Source of the DNA: Ostreococcus lucimarinus CCE9901
Taxonomy: Eukaryota > Chlorophyta > Mamiellophyceae > Mamiellales > Bathycoccaceae
Assembly: GCF_000092065.1 (NCBI RefSeq)
Contig: NC_009358.1
Span: forward strand, 372,001-436,000
Direction: 5' to 3'
Length of the DNA: 64,000 nucleotides
Shown here: positions 38,681-46,864 of the stretch, in pieces
Numbering within the stretch: position 1 is the stretch's first letter
How the letters are laid out: each line of letters begins with the position of its first letter
Position numbers and translations under genes: made by a program
The notes under the pieces: generated by a model
The model's database searches: none
Seen by the model: the letters and a program-made list of their open reading frames with translations, nothing else
What the model was told of the DNA's origin: nothing

Positions 38681-41503
38681 ATGGAAAAGTTTAGCGACGA
38701 CGAGTTGGACTCGGCGAGCGAATCGGAGGAAGAGTGGCTCGTCGACGAGGACGACGACGAGGCGAGCGGAGGCGACGATGAAAGGCGGAGCGGAAGCGAC
38801 GACGAAGATGGTGAGGAGGATGACGACGACGGTGTTCGTGCGGTCCGTCGACGAAGGCGGATGAAAGCTTCGAATCCATTCGAATCGGACGACGACGACG
38901 ACGGTGTTCGTGCGGTCCGTCGACGAAGGCGGATGAAAGCTTCGAATCCATTCGAATCGGACGACGACGACGACGACGACGACGACGATTTCAAGCCGAT
39001 TCGTAAACGTAGAAGAGTGTCGACGAAGAGACAAAAGGACGAAGAAAAAACCGTGAGAGTCGAGACGCCGCGACGCGCGAGCACACGAGTGGGCGCGAGG
39101 GCGAAACGAAAAGCGGCCGACGCGGCGAGACACGTCTCTTCATTGTTGCGTCCAACGATGGATGTGGACGACGAATCAATCGTCGAGGACGACGCGTCGT
39201 CTTCGGATTCTTCCGAATTGGATTTTGTCGTCGACGACGACGAGGACGAGACTGCGACTGAAGTTGACTTCACGCCTCGAAGAACCCGGCTGAGTCTGGG
39301 ATCGAGCGTTGACGAGGCTCTGAGCATCGACGACGTCGCAGCGTTGAAACGCGCTCTCTCACGTCTAGAGGAGACACCTCGACCGGGTCGCGTGCTCATC
39401 TCCGCGGCCGCGCACAACGCCATAAACGTAGCGAGCGAGTTCTTGGCGAATGGTATTCGAGTAAATGGTCAGTTGAACGAGAGGGGATCCAAGAAACCGC
39501 ACATCACGGACATCGCCGACGCGCTTCACATCGCGTGCGAACGAGGCAACGTGGATTTCGTTCACGCCGTGAGGGACCAAATCGGATTGGCGCAGTTCTG
39601 TCGAGGTGGTGACACCGGCGGTTGGCCGACCTCAGCGACGGGCGGCACACTCGTCCATTCGGCGGCGGATAACGAAAAAGCGAGCGCGGAGTGCGTTGCA
39701 GCGGCGATTATGGCGGAGTCACCACCGAAAGGGCGCGTCATGCCCGTGGCTGCGGTGTTCGACGAAGACGCTCGCGGCGCACGCACGCCGTTGATGATCG
39801 CTGCGGGTGCAGGTCCCGAGTGGGGGTCTTGCGTTGAAGCGCTCTTGAGGGATGCCAGAACATACGGCCAACGCGCAGTGCGAATCGCGATACGATGTCA
39901 AGAGCCACAAGAAGGATGTTCTGCGGTGCACATCGCCGCCGTCGCCGGAAATGTGGTTTGTTTGGAGAAATTTCTAAAGGAAGATCCATCGTGCTTAAAG
40001 GTGAAAGACTACAACGATTCGACGCCATTGCATTGGGCATCTATGGAAGGACGGCACGAGACGATCCGAGTGTTGCTCGAGAAGGGCGCCAACAGACTAG
40101 CGATTGACAAAATGGGTTGGATTCCGTTGCTCTACGCCAATTTTCACGAAAAGAGTGAGGCAGTTTTATACTTGCTCGAGAAACAAGTCTCGGAGCAATT
40201 GCAGACCATGTTCACTGCGGTGGCATCGGAGGACGATGGGAAGTCCAAGTTGCAGGTACAAAAGGTTTTGAATTTGCTCGCAGCCAAACCAGCGTACTAC
40301 GATGCGATAAACAACTGCATCAGGAGAGACATGTCGCTCTTGGGCCCTGTCATGAACATGCTGCGCGAATGTGGAGCGATTACTATTATCAATTTGGCCA
40401 ACCGCGTGTCGTTCTTGCGCAATACGTGGCTCAATGAATATGGATTGCAAAATTTAGCTCTCTCGAAAAGTTTCACCTTGTCTGCGCAAGACGCTTGGCA
40501 CGACTTTTTCGTAAATGTCTGGTCCGTCTCGCCAAAGATTTTGAAGATTCGACATCTCAGTTGGGGCTTGCGGCAGCCATCGGGGGATGTTTCAGTAGGT
40601 CCGGGACCAACGCGTGAAGCGTTCAGCTTGATGGCGAACGAGTTGTGCGATGGAAACAGAGCCGACCGCCAGCTATTTACACAGGATGACGCGCGCACGT
40701 ACAAACGTAAGGAAGGTATCGACCGCCCGAGCGTGCTGAAAGAGCTCCAGTGTTTCGGCGAACTTCTGGCGCACGTGGTGCTCTTCGGCAGCGCCGTTTT
40801 ACCGATTCCGTTCTCCAAAGTCTTCCTGAGGCGCGTCATCGCCAACGAAAAATGTGACGCGTTCACTCTAGACGATCTCGCCGACGTTGAGCCCGCAGTG
40901 GTGAAGTCGATCAAGGTTGTGCTTGAAACCGACGACGTCGAATCGCTCTGTCTCACGTTTATCGATCCGACGACGAACGAAGAGACAGACGTCACGAAGG
41001 CAAACTTGCAAGCATTCAAGCGACAAAAAATTCGCGAAATGGTGTCGAGCATCGTAGACGACGCATCCGTGCACGCGATCCGCACAGGTTTGCTCCAAAT
41101 CATGCGAAAATCACAGATCGAGGTGCTGGCGCCCGAAGAGTTTGGCCTCGTCGCCGCCGGCTCGCAATCGATCGACCCCAAGGAATGGCGCCGACACGCC
41201 TCCTTCTCACCAAGTCCAGAGATGGAATGGTTTTGGGACGTGGTCGAACGCATGAACAACGACGACAAATCTCGTCTCCTCCAATTCTCCACCGGGAGTA
41301 GTTTACTTCCGGTCGGTTCTTTCGCCGCGCTGTGTCCTCCGTGGAGCATCGAAGTCGGTCTTCACCGCGACGCCAGTAAGCTCCCCACCGCCTGGACGTG
41401 CTTCAACACGCTTCAAATGCCGCGCTACCCATCGAAAGAATTGCTCGAAGAGCGCTTGTTTTGCGCGCTGCGCCACGGAAGCGCTGGATTCGCCTTTGCG
41501 TGA
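38681..41503 (+). CDS. Ankyrin-repeat HECT E3 ubiquitin ligase
   Basis: E3 enzyme that accepts ubiquitin on a HECT cysteine and passes it to substrates. The start at 38681 (MEKFSDDELDSASESEEEW) gives 940 residues. The first 160 residues are acidic and basic low-complexity sequence with nuclear-localisation-like RRRRR runs, and include an exact 72-bp (24-residue) tandem duplication. Ankyrin repeats follow (for example TPLHWASMEGRHETIRVLLE). The HECT domain covers about the last 350 residues: LSWGLRQPSGDVSVGPGPTR, FGELLAHVVLFGSAVLPIPF, and the catalytic cysteine in LPTAWTCFNTLQMPRYPSKE, close to the C-terminus as required. The N-lobe block is divergent from NEDD4 and UPL proteins. Substrate unknown. 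A TGTAA at 41539-41543 follows the stop. Confidence 0.9.
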   Translation: MEKFSDDELDSASESEEEWLVDEDDDEASGGDDERRSGSDDEDGEEDDDDGVRAVRRRRRMKASNPFESDDDDDGVRAVRRRRRMKASNPFESDDDDDDDDDDFKPIRKRRRVSTKRQKDEEKTVRVETPRRASTRVGARAKRKAADAARHVSSLLRPTMDVDDESIVEDDASSSDSSELDFVVDDDEDETATEVDFTPRRTRLSLGSSVDEALSIDDVAALKRALSRLEETPRPGRVLISAAAHNAINVASEFLANGIRVNGQLNERGSKKPHITDIADALHIACERGNVDFVHAVRDQIGLAQFCRGGDTGGWPTSATGGTLVHSAADNEKASAECVAAAIMAESPPKGRVMPVAAVFDEDARGARTPLMIAAGAGPEWGSCVEALLRDARTYGQRAVRIAIRCQEPQEGCSAVHIAAVAGNVVCLEKFLKEDPSCLKVKDYNDSTPLHWASMEGRHETIRVLLEKGANRLAIDKMGWIPLLYANFHEKSEAVLYLLEKQVSEQLQTMFTAVASEDDGKSKLQVQKVLNLLAAKPAYYDAINNCIRRDMSLLGPVMNMLRECGAITIINLANRVSFLRNTWLNEYGLQNLALSKSFTLSAQDAWHDFFVNVWSVSPKILKIRHLSWGLRQPSGDVSVGPGPTREAFSLMANELCDGNRADRQLFTQDDARTYKRKEGIDRPSVLKELQCFGELLAHVVLFGSAVLPIPFSKVFLRRVIANEKCDAFTLDDLADVEPAVVKSIKVVLETDDVESLCLTFIDPTTNEETDVTKANLQAFKRQKIREMVSSIVDDASVHAIRTGLLQIMRKSQIEVLAPEEFGLVAAGSQSIDPKEWRRHASFSPSPEMEWFWDVVERMNNDDKSRLLQFSTGSSLLPVGSFAALCPPWSIEVGLHRDASKLPTAWTCFNTLQMPRYPSKELLEERLFCALRHGSAGFAFA
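38822..38970 (+). repeat. Exact 72-bp in-frame tandem duplication in the HECT gene
   Basis: GGTGTTCGTGCGGTCCGTCG begins at 38831 and again at 38903, and the whole 72-base unit is identical in both copies, encoding VRAVRRRRRMKASNPFESDD twice with flanking aspartates. Exact identity including third positions means the duplication is recent. Confidence 0.95.
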
Positions 41504-41593
41504 CGTTCGCCGAACGCGCCTCGCCTCGTAAACGCGCGTGTAACACGCTTTGATTCGCCTCGCGTCTCGTCACACACCGCCGTCATCGCGACG

Positions 41594-42316
41594 ATGCGCC
41601 CGTACGACGCCGACGCCGACGCCTGGGATGACACCGCGCTCGTCCGCGCGTACGACGACGCGATCGCGAGGCACGGCGCGCCGTCGAACGCGCCGACGGC
41701 GCGACGACGAGGCTCGAACGAGGACGAGCGCGCGAACGACGCGCCGACGCGCTCGGGCGACGCGCGGCGCGAGGCGACGCCGCGGTCGAGCGAACACACG
41801 CGCGCGCGGGCGTCGCCGGTGCCGCATTACTACGCCGAGACGTCGTACGGGGACGAGTACGAGTACGAGTACGGCCGTCGCGCGCCGCCGCCGCCGCCGC
41901 CGCCGAGACGAGGCCACGACCCGTACGACGCGTACGGTGGGTACTACGCCGCGCGAGATGAAGACTATGGGTACTTTGAGGATGAGTTTGCGGCGTTCTC
42001 GCCGTTTAGACGCGGAAGAGGACCGCCGCGAGGACCGCCGCGAGGACCGCCGCGAGGACCGCCGCCGTCGCCCGGCGAATACGGTGGGTATCCTCATCGC
42101 GCGCCGCCGATGACGCCGCGAGGGATTCGCGCGACGCCACCGCGCGCGCCTCCGGATATGACGGAGTCCGCGCTCGAGACGGCGCGGTCGTACGAAGACG
42201 ACGGGTACGACCCGGACGAGCTCGCGAATTTACTCTTGAGTTGGTACTACGCGGGGTACTACACGGGAAGTTTTTCCCGACAGCCCCCGCCGCAGCCGTC
42301 GTCGTATCCGGGATGA
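41594..42316 (+). CDS. SMN: Survival motor neuron (SMN) homologue lacking a Tudor domain
   Basis: SMN organises the complex that loads Sm proteins onto snRNAs. The 240-residue protein has both terminal hallmarks. Near residue 11 is WDDTALVRAYDDAIA, matching the Gemin2-binding helix (WDDTALIKAYDKAV). At the C-terminus DELANLLLSWYYAGYYTGSF matches the YG box used for oligomerisation. Between them there is no Tudor fold: the sequence is low-complexity, with tyrosine-rich EYEYEYG, a proline run, and an RGPP repeat from a 12-bp tandem (about 42019-42066). Fission yeast Smn1 is a known Tudor-less precedent. The gene is 4.3 kb from SmD1, its expected client. Start at 41594 is the only Met before the Gemin2-binding motif. 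Confidence 0.88.
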   Translation: MRPYDADADAWDDTALVRAYDDAIARHGAPSNAPTARRRGSNEDERANDAPTRSGDARREATPRSSEHTRARASPVPHYYAETSYGDEYEYEYGRRAPPPPPPPRRGHDPYDAYGGYYAARDEDYGYFEDEFAAFSPFRRGRGPPRGPPRGPPRGPPPSPGEYGGYPHRAPPMTPRGIRATPPRAPPDMTESALETARSYEDDGYDPDELANLLLSWYYAGYYTGSFSRQPPPQPSSYPG

Positions 42317-42407
42317 GGACGAAGTTCATCGTAGAAAGTTAATATAGATGTTGTTATACCGTTCGAACGCGCTAAGCGGCGTAGTACCACGGACAGGACG
42401 GGCGCGC

Positions 42408-42914
42408 CTAGTAGAGGTCGCGTTCCGTGTTCACGGAATTCTTCATCGACGCCGACGCTATTCTCGCCTTGTCTTCAAGCTTCTTCTGTTTCGCCCTCTC
42501 TCGTTTGCGCTCATTCTTCCTCTGCGATTTCGACTTCTCCGCCCCTCCGTCGCCGTTGTCTCCTCCGTTCCCCTCCGTCGCCGGCTTCGGTTTCGGAATC
42601 GTCTTCACCCCCTTCGCCGTCGGTTTCGCCACGCTCTCGACCGCGGCTTCCATCTCTTTCACCATCGCGTCGTCCACCTTGGACGGTTTCGCGATCGGCG
42701 TTCCCGGAGCGTCGCCTCCTTTCCCGCGTTTGCCGCCGCCGCCGGCTTTCGGGCTCAGGCTCACCTCTTGAAAATCGCTCGCCGCCGCGCCCTTCGCGCC
42801 CTTCGCCGCCGCCGCGCTCTCGGGCGCTTTCGCCTCGCTCGACGACTTGCCGGACGTCGCGTCCGCGTCGACCGTCGGCGCGTCCACGGCGGGTTTGGAG
42901 CTCAAACAACCCAT
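42408..42914 (-). CDS. Hypothetical N-myristoylation-type protein with basic coiled region
   Basis: 168 residues, no known domain. The start MGCLSSKPAVDAPT is a strong dual-acylation signal (Gly2 for myristate, Cys3 for palmitate, Ser/Lys after), as in calcium-dependent and receptor-like cytoplasmic kinases, suggesting plasma-membrane attachment. The middle is Ala/Gly/Lys-rich and disordered-looking; the end has a basic helix (SKSQRKNERKRERAKQKKLE) and ends RIASASMKNSVNTERDLY. It could be an adaptor or a membrane-tethered scaffold; no function is assigned. The stop faces the SMN stop, 91 bases away. Confidence 0.7.
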   Translation of the reverse strand: MGCLSSKPAVDAPTVDADATSGKSSSEAKAPESAAAAKGAKGAAASDFQEVSLSPKAGGGGKRGKGGDAPGTPIAKPSKVDDAMVKEMEAAVESVAKPTAKGVKTIPKPKPATEGNGGDNGDGGAEKSKSQRKNERKRERAKQKKLEDKARIASASMKNSVNTERDLY

Positions 42915-43196
42915 CGCGAGGGTTCGTCGGGGACGCGATCGAACGGTCGACGCGCGCGCGAGTCCTCGCGGTGCGCGCTCGAGCGCGCGCGCGCGCGTCG
43001 CACGCGCGTTTTACGACGCGACTGACCGCTCGCGGGCGTCGCGCGACGTCGAGACGTCGCGGTGTGGGGCGCGAACGGCCGAATGTGAGCAGAGGGGAAA
43101 CAGCGCGCCGACGCGGCGAGACGCGAATCGACGACGAAGGGCGGCGTCGCGGGTCGTGATTACAATTCGACGCGTTTTCGGAGACGCCGTCGGGCG

Positions 43197-44669
43197 CTAA
43201 GAATCGGCGCCAAACGTCGGTCTCGCGGGCGTGGGCTGGGCGAATTCGGCAAAGGCGAGGCGCAAATTTTGCAGCTCGCGGAGCGTCGGACTGGCGCTCT
43301 GGTCGGCGCGCGACGACTTGGGCGGCGGCGTCGGGAACGGGGCGAGGCTGGCGCGCGCCGGTGGCGCGATTTCGGAAGTTTGCGTCGATGATTCGCGAGC
43401 GGTCGTTCGGGCGTGAATTTCACGCACGGCGAGCTCGGATTCGCGGCGGCGGAGCTCGCGGCGAGAGTGCTCGGCGACGCGAGCGCTCGCCTCGGCGTTC
43501 CGGCGCGCGTCGGCGCACAGCTCGGTGATGGTTTCGGTGGCTTCTTCCGCGGCGACGGCGCGACGCTCGGCCATGGTGGCGCGAGATTCGGCCTGAGCGA
43601 GGTGTAAGCGGTACACCTCCGCGGCTTCCTCGGCGATGGCGTACGCCTCCGAGGTTTCCTCCCGCGCTTCCGCGGCGGCGGAGACGGCGCGCTTGAGCGA
43701 AAACACCACCGCGTGCGTCAAAGCGCACATGCGCGCCATGAGCTCGCGCAGCGTCACCGCGTGCTCTTCATCGTCGACGAGTTCGACGGCTTCGAGCCAG
43801 CGCACGAGCTGCTCGAGCGTGGGATCGGGATCGCGCAAATCCGCCGCCGCCGCCGACCACGAACGTTTCGTCTCGACGTCGTCCTCATCCGTCGACATCG
43901 CCGCGTCGTCCACGGAGGCCAGCTCGCTCGCGCGCTCTAAGACCATCATCACTCGCTTCATGAGCTCGACGACGGTCGAATACGCTTCGCTCTGCGCCAC
44001 GCCCCACTCCACCGCGGCTCCGCGCGCGTCCGTCCCGAGCGACGCGTCGCCGTCGTCCGAAGCGGTATCCGACGTCGTCGGCGTCGCCGCACCGCGCGCG
44101 CGTTCGACGTCGACCTCGTCCGCGCCACCATCGCCGCCGCCGCCGCCGCCGCCGCCGCGCCCGCGCGCGTTCCCACCCTTTCGCTCTCGACGCAAAAAAC
44201 GCAGCAATTCGTCTCGCCGGCGTTCGACGTCGCCGCGCACGCGCGCCTCCACGAGCGCCACCTTCTTCGCGAACGACGCCGCGCTCGGCGATCGCCCCGG
44301 CGTAAGCGCGACGTCACCGTCTCCCGCGCCTCTCGCCCGCACCGCCTCTTCCGCGCGCTTCAGTCTCGCCTCGGCGTCCTCGAGCTCGCGCCGCATTTCG
44401 ACTTCGCGCGGCGTCGCCTCGTCCCTCGCCTCCATCGCCGCCTCCGACCGCGCCTTCGCCTCGAGCGCCGTCAGCGCCATCGCCGCCGCCTCCATCCGCA
44501 TCGTTTTCTCCGCCTTCGCCTCTCGCCGCGCCTCGTCTCGCTCGCGTCGCGCGCTCTCGACGTCCATCTTGGCTTGCGTCTGCACCGCCTCGAGCATCCC
44601 ATCGCGGCTTTCGAGCTCCTCTCGCAGCGCCCGCGCGCGCCGTTCGAGCGCGTCGACGCCCTCGCGCAT
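43197..44669 (-). CDS. Hypothetical coiled-coil protein
   Basis: 490 residues starting MREGVDALERRARALREELE. Heptad-like, Glu/Arg/Ala-rich helices occupy residues 1-175 and again about 330-430 (ALTHAVVFSLKRAVSAAAEA, AEEAAEVYRLHLAQAESRAT). Between them are a glycine run and a globular-looking segment (STVVELMKRVMMVLERASEL, DPTLEQLVRWLEAVELVDDE). A proline-rich tail ends SPTLRELQNLRLAFAEFAQP then TPARPTFGADS. I do not recognise the family; a structural or cytoskeletal/centriolar-type role is possible but only by analogy with other coiled-coil proteins. It is divergent from the PET100-like gene with about 150 bases between starts. Confidence 0.65.
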   Translation of the reverse strand: MREGVDALERRARALREELESRDGMLEAVQTQAKMDVESARRERDEARREAKAEKTMRMEAAAMALTALEAKARSEAAMEARDEATPREVEMRRELEDAEARLKRAEEAVRARGAGDGDVALTPGRSPSAASFAKKVALVEARVRGDVERRRDELLRFLRRERKGGNARGRGGGGGGGGDGGADEVDVERARGAATPTTSDTASDDGDASLGTDARGAAVEWGVAQSEAYSTVVELMKRVMMVLERASELASVDDAAMSTDEDDVETKRSWSAAAADLRDPDPTLEQLVRWLEAVELVDDEEHAVTLRELMARMCALTHAVVFSLKRAVSAAAEAREETSEAYAIAEEAAEVYRLHLAQAESRATMAERRAVAAEEATETITELCADARRNAEASARVAEHSRRELRRRESELAVREIHARTTARESSTQTSEIAPPARASLAPFPTPPPKSSRADQSASPTLRELQNLRLAFAEFAQPTPARPTFGADS

Positions 44670-44821
44670 CGCGCGCGCCTTTTCGCGTCCCGAAGCGCCG
44701 CGTCCGGCGCTCGCGCGTCGCGGTGCGCCGCGCTCGGCGCTTCGGGACGCGCGCGCGGGACGATTTTCGCCGACCGCGCGCGTCGTTCACCCGTTCGCCG
44801 CGGAGCGCGGCGCGCGCCGGG

Positions 44822-45150
44822 ATGGGCAAGCCCTGGCTCGAGGGGTTCAAGTTCGCGACGTACCTCGCGGTGCCGATCGCGCTCACGGTGACGTTCGCGT
44901 TCAATCCGGACAACCTGAACGGCATCATTCGAAACGTGCGTTTCGTTCGAGTCGGGCGCGACGCGACGCGCGCGACGCGCGACGCGCGCGCGCGGACGTC
45001 GACTGACGAAGCGCTCGACGTCGATCTCGGTTCGCGACGCAGCGCGCGTACGTGGTGTACCCGCCGGAGGGCCCGAAGCCGCCGCAATCGAAGCGAGCGC
45101 TGGACGCGTACCTGACGCGACGCGCGGCGGAGCGAAGACGCGAACGATGA
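44822..45150 (+). CDS. PET100: PET100-like mitochondrial cytochrome c oxidase assembly protein (one intron)
   Basis: Small inner-membrane chaperone for complex IV assembly. Exon 1 is 44822-44935 (MGKPWLEGFKFATYLAVPIA ... NLNGIIRN), the phase-0 intron is 44936-45042 and exon 2 is 45043-45150 (RAYVVYPPEGPKPPQSKRAL ... ERRRER), giving 73 residues. The N-terminal TM helix followed by P(D/E)N...I...YVVYPPE and a basic tail is the PET100 layout. Without splicing the protein would lose the conserved VYPPEG segment. The stop codon TGA at 45148-45150 overlaps the ATG of the downstream diacylglycerol kinase (ATGA), which is extremely close spacing for a nuclear gene pair. Confidence 0.8.
44936..45042 (+). 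other. PET100 intron (107 nt)
   Basis: Donor GTGCGTTTCG at 44936, GACTGACGA at 45001-45009, acceptor CAG ending at 45042. Phase 0. Shortest of the four introns. Confidence 0.85.
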
Positions 45151-46475
45151 GCGTCGCGACGACGGCGCGCGTCGGATGGCGTCGCGAGGGCGCGCGGAGA
45201 GCGCCGTCGCGCGGGAGGCGACGCGTGCGCGCGGTGGCGAGGACGCGCGGGGACGAGCGCGGGGACGAAGGCGGCGCGACGAAGGTCTTCGTCTTCGTGA
45301 ATAAGAAATCGGGAGGACGGCGGGGGAGGGAGGTGCTGCGGCGGTTGAGGGAGACGCTGAAACCGCCGCACGTGGTGCTCGACGCGACGAAAGTGCGAGG
45401 GGCGATCGATCGGGGCGAGGTGGATTGGGACGCGGAGACGCGCGTGCTCGTCGCGGGCGGCGACGGTACGGTCGGAATGGTGGTGGACGCGCTTCGACGG
45501 CGGCGTCGCGAGCCGCCGCCGATCGCGATCGCGCCCTTGGGCACCGGTAACGACCTGGCGCGCGTGTTAGGTTGGTCCGGCGACGTGTGGGATGATTCGA
45601 GATTGTTTAGCGAGCGGCGCGTCGTGAGCACGCTTCGGCGCGCGAGACTGCAACGCGTCGATCGATGGTCGCTCGAAATCACTCGCCCGCGACGACGATC
45701 GACGACGAAGAAATTGTTTAGCAATTACATGGGCATCGGTGTCGACGCGCGCGCGGCGTTGGCGTTCGACAGCGCGCGTAAAGATCGTCGTTGGACGTGG
45801 CTGTTCGTCCACGCGCTGACCAACAAGCTCCTGTACGCCGTCTTCGGCGCGCGCGATTTCATAGAGCACTCGTTCGCCGGGTTGAAGCGCGACGTCGAAG
45901 TCACGGTAGATGGAAAAGTGATCGATTTCCCCGAAGACACCGAAGGGATCATCTTGCTCAACATTAATTCCTTTTCGGGCGGCGTACGGATGTGGGCGAC
46001 GAGCGACGAGTTTACGAAATCGCTCAAAGACGACGGCGTCTTGGAGATCGTCGCCGTGAGCGGGGCGCTGCACTTAGGACAGCTCAACGCGCGATTGGCC
46101 AAACCCGTGCAAGTGGCGCAAGGATGCGACGTCCGCATCGAGCTCAAGCGCGATTTGCCGGTGCAAATCGACGGCGAGCCGTGGCTTCAGCGCGGCGCGG
46201 CCACCTTGCGCGTCTCGCTCAACGATTCGTTCACCATGCTCAGGCGTCCGCGTCAAGATCGAATCAACGACTTGCTCGCGCGTTGGTCACGCTCGAACGG
46301 ATTCGCGAGCGAAGACGACGACGCGACGTCGGCGTCGAGCGACGAGCGCCGCGCGAGACGTCGCCGCGCGTTCGCGTTCGCGTTCGCGTTCGCGCTATGC
46401 CTCGCGCTCGCCGCGTTCGTGTTCCCGTGGCGTCATCGGCTCGCGCGCCTCTTCGCGCTGCGCCTCGGGTTGTAA
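45147..46475 (+). CDS. DGK: Diacylglycerol kinase
   Basis: Phosphorylates diacylglycerol to phosphatidic acid. The 442-residue protein has the catalytic domain from about residue 45: VFVFVNKKSGGRRGREVLRR, the ATP-binding VLVAGGDGTVGMVVDAL, and IAIAPLGTGNDLARVLGWSG. The accessory domain follows: FSNYMGIGVDARAALAFDSA, LLNINSFSGGVRMW, and QIDGEPWLQ. C1 zinc fingers are absent, as in cluster II/III plant enzymes. A C-terminal hydrophobic helix (AFAFAFAFALCLALAAFVFP) is unusual and could anchor it in a membrane. The Met at 45147 is the only one before the glycine-rich motifs, so the four-base overlap with PET100 is hard to avoid unless an unseen 5' exon exists. Confidence 0.92.
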   Translation: MSVATTARVGWRREGARRAPSRGRRRVRAVARTRGDERGDEGGATKVFVFVNKKSGGRRGREVLRRLRETLKPPHVVLDATKVRGAIDRGEVDWDAETRVLVAGGDGTVGMVVDALRRRRREPPPIAIAPLGTGNDLARVLGWSGDVWDDSRLFSERRVVSTLRRARLQRVDRWSLEITRPRRRSTTKKLFSNYMGIGVDARAALAFDSARKDRRWTWLFVHALTNKLLYAVFGARDFIEHSFAGLKRDVEVTVDGKVIDFPEDTEGIILLNINSFSGGVRMWATSDEFTKSLKDDGVLEIVAVSGALHLGQLNARLAKPVQVAQGCDVRIELKRDLPVQIDGEPWLQRGAATLRVSLNDSFTMLRRPRQDRINDLLARWSRSNGFASEDDDATSASSDERRARRRRAFAFAFAFALCLALAAFVFPWRHRLARLFALRLGL

Positions 46476-46528
46476 ACGTAACAAAAAGAACACAAAAAGA
46501 ACAAAAAAAATAAAAAGAATGAAAAAGA

Positions 46529-46710
46529 TACCGCGTACGGGGCTCGAACCCGTGACCACACGCTGTCCTTGAACAGCTCTCGGGCGCTCGCGCGCCCTCG
46601 TCGTGTCGTTGTGCGTCGCGAGTGCGACCTCGCGCGTTTAGGCTTACGCCGTCGAAGACTGATTAGAGTCTCTTAAAAGGCGTGCGCTCTACCAACTGAG
46701 CTAACGAGGC
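46529..46710 (-). tRNA. tRNA-Lys (anticodon UUU) with 109-nt intron
   Basis: Read on the minus strand: 5' exon 46710-46674 and 3' exon 46564-46529, intron 46673-46565 directly after position 37, the canonical place. A box TAGCTCAGTTGG, D stem GCTC/GAGC, anticodon stem CACGC/GCGTG, loop CTTTTAA with anticodon TTT, variable TGGTC, T arm ACGGG-TTCGAGC-CCCGT, B box GGTTCGAGCC. Acceptor GCCTCGT/ACGCGGT pairs except for one U-C mismatch at 4-69 and a G-U at 1-72. A T-run (A5 at 46522-46526 on the plus strand) is the RNA polymerase III terminator. The intron is long for a tRNA. Confidence 0.85.
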
Positions 46711-46864
46711 ATAGATGGCCGAAAGGACCGTAATATACGACATCCACGATTTTTGTCCCCCCCCAACCGCGACGTCGCGCGTTCGTGCGTGTTACGGTTT
46801 CTTTGCGCGCGCCGACCGACCGGGCGCGACATCTCGCGCGGCCGACATCGTCGCGCGCCCGGCG

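Noticed and set aside
44471-45724. Minus-strand 417-codon frame over PET100 and DGK
   Set aside because: Low-complexity Arg/Ser/Thr translation, antisense to two recognised genes.
46529-46710. Permuted tRNA (3' half before 5' half), as known from related algae
   Set aside because: The 5' half with the A box precedes the 3' half with the B box and terminator in normal order; the interruption is a standard position-37 intron.
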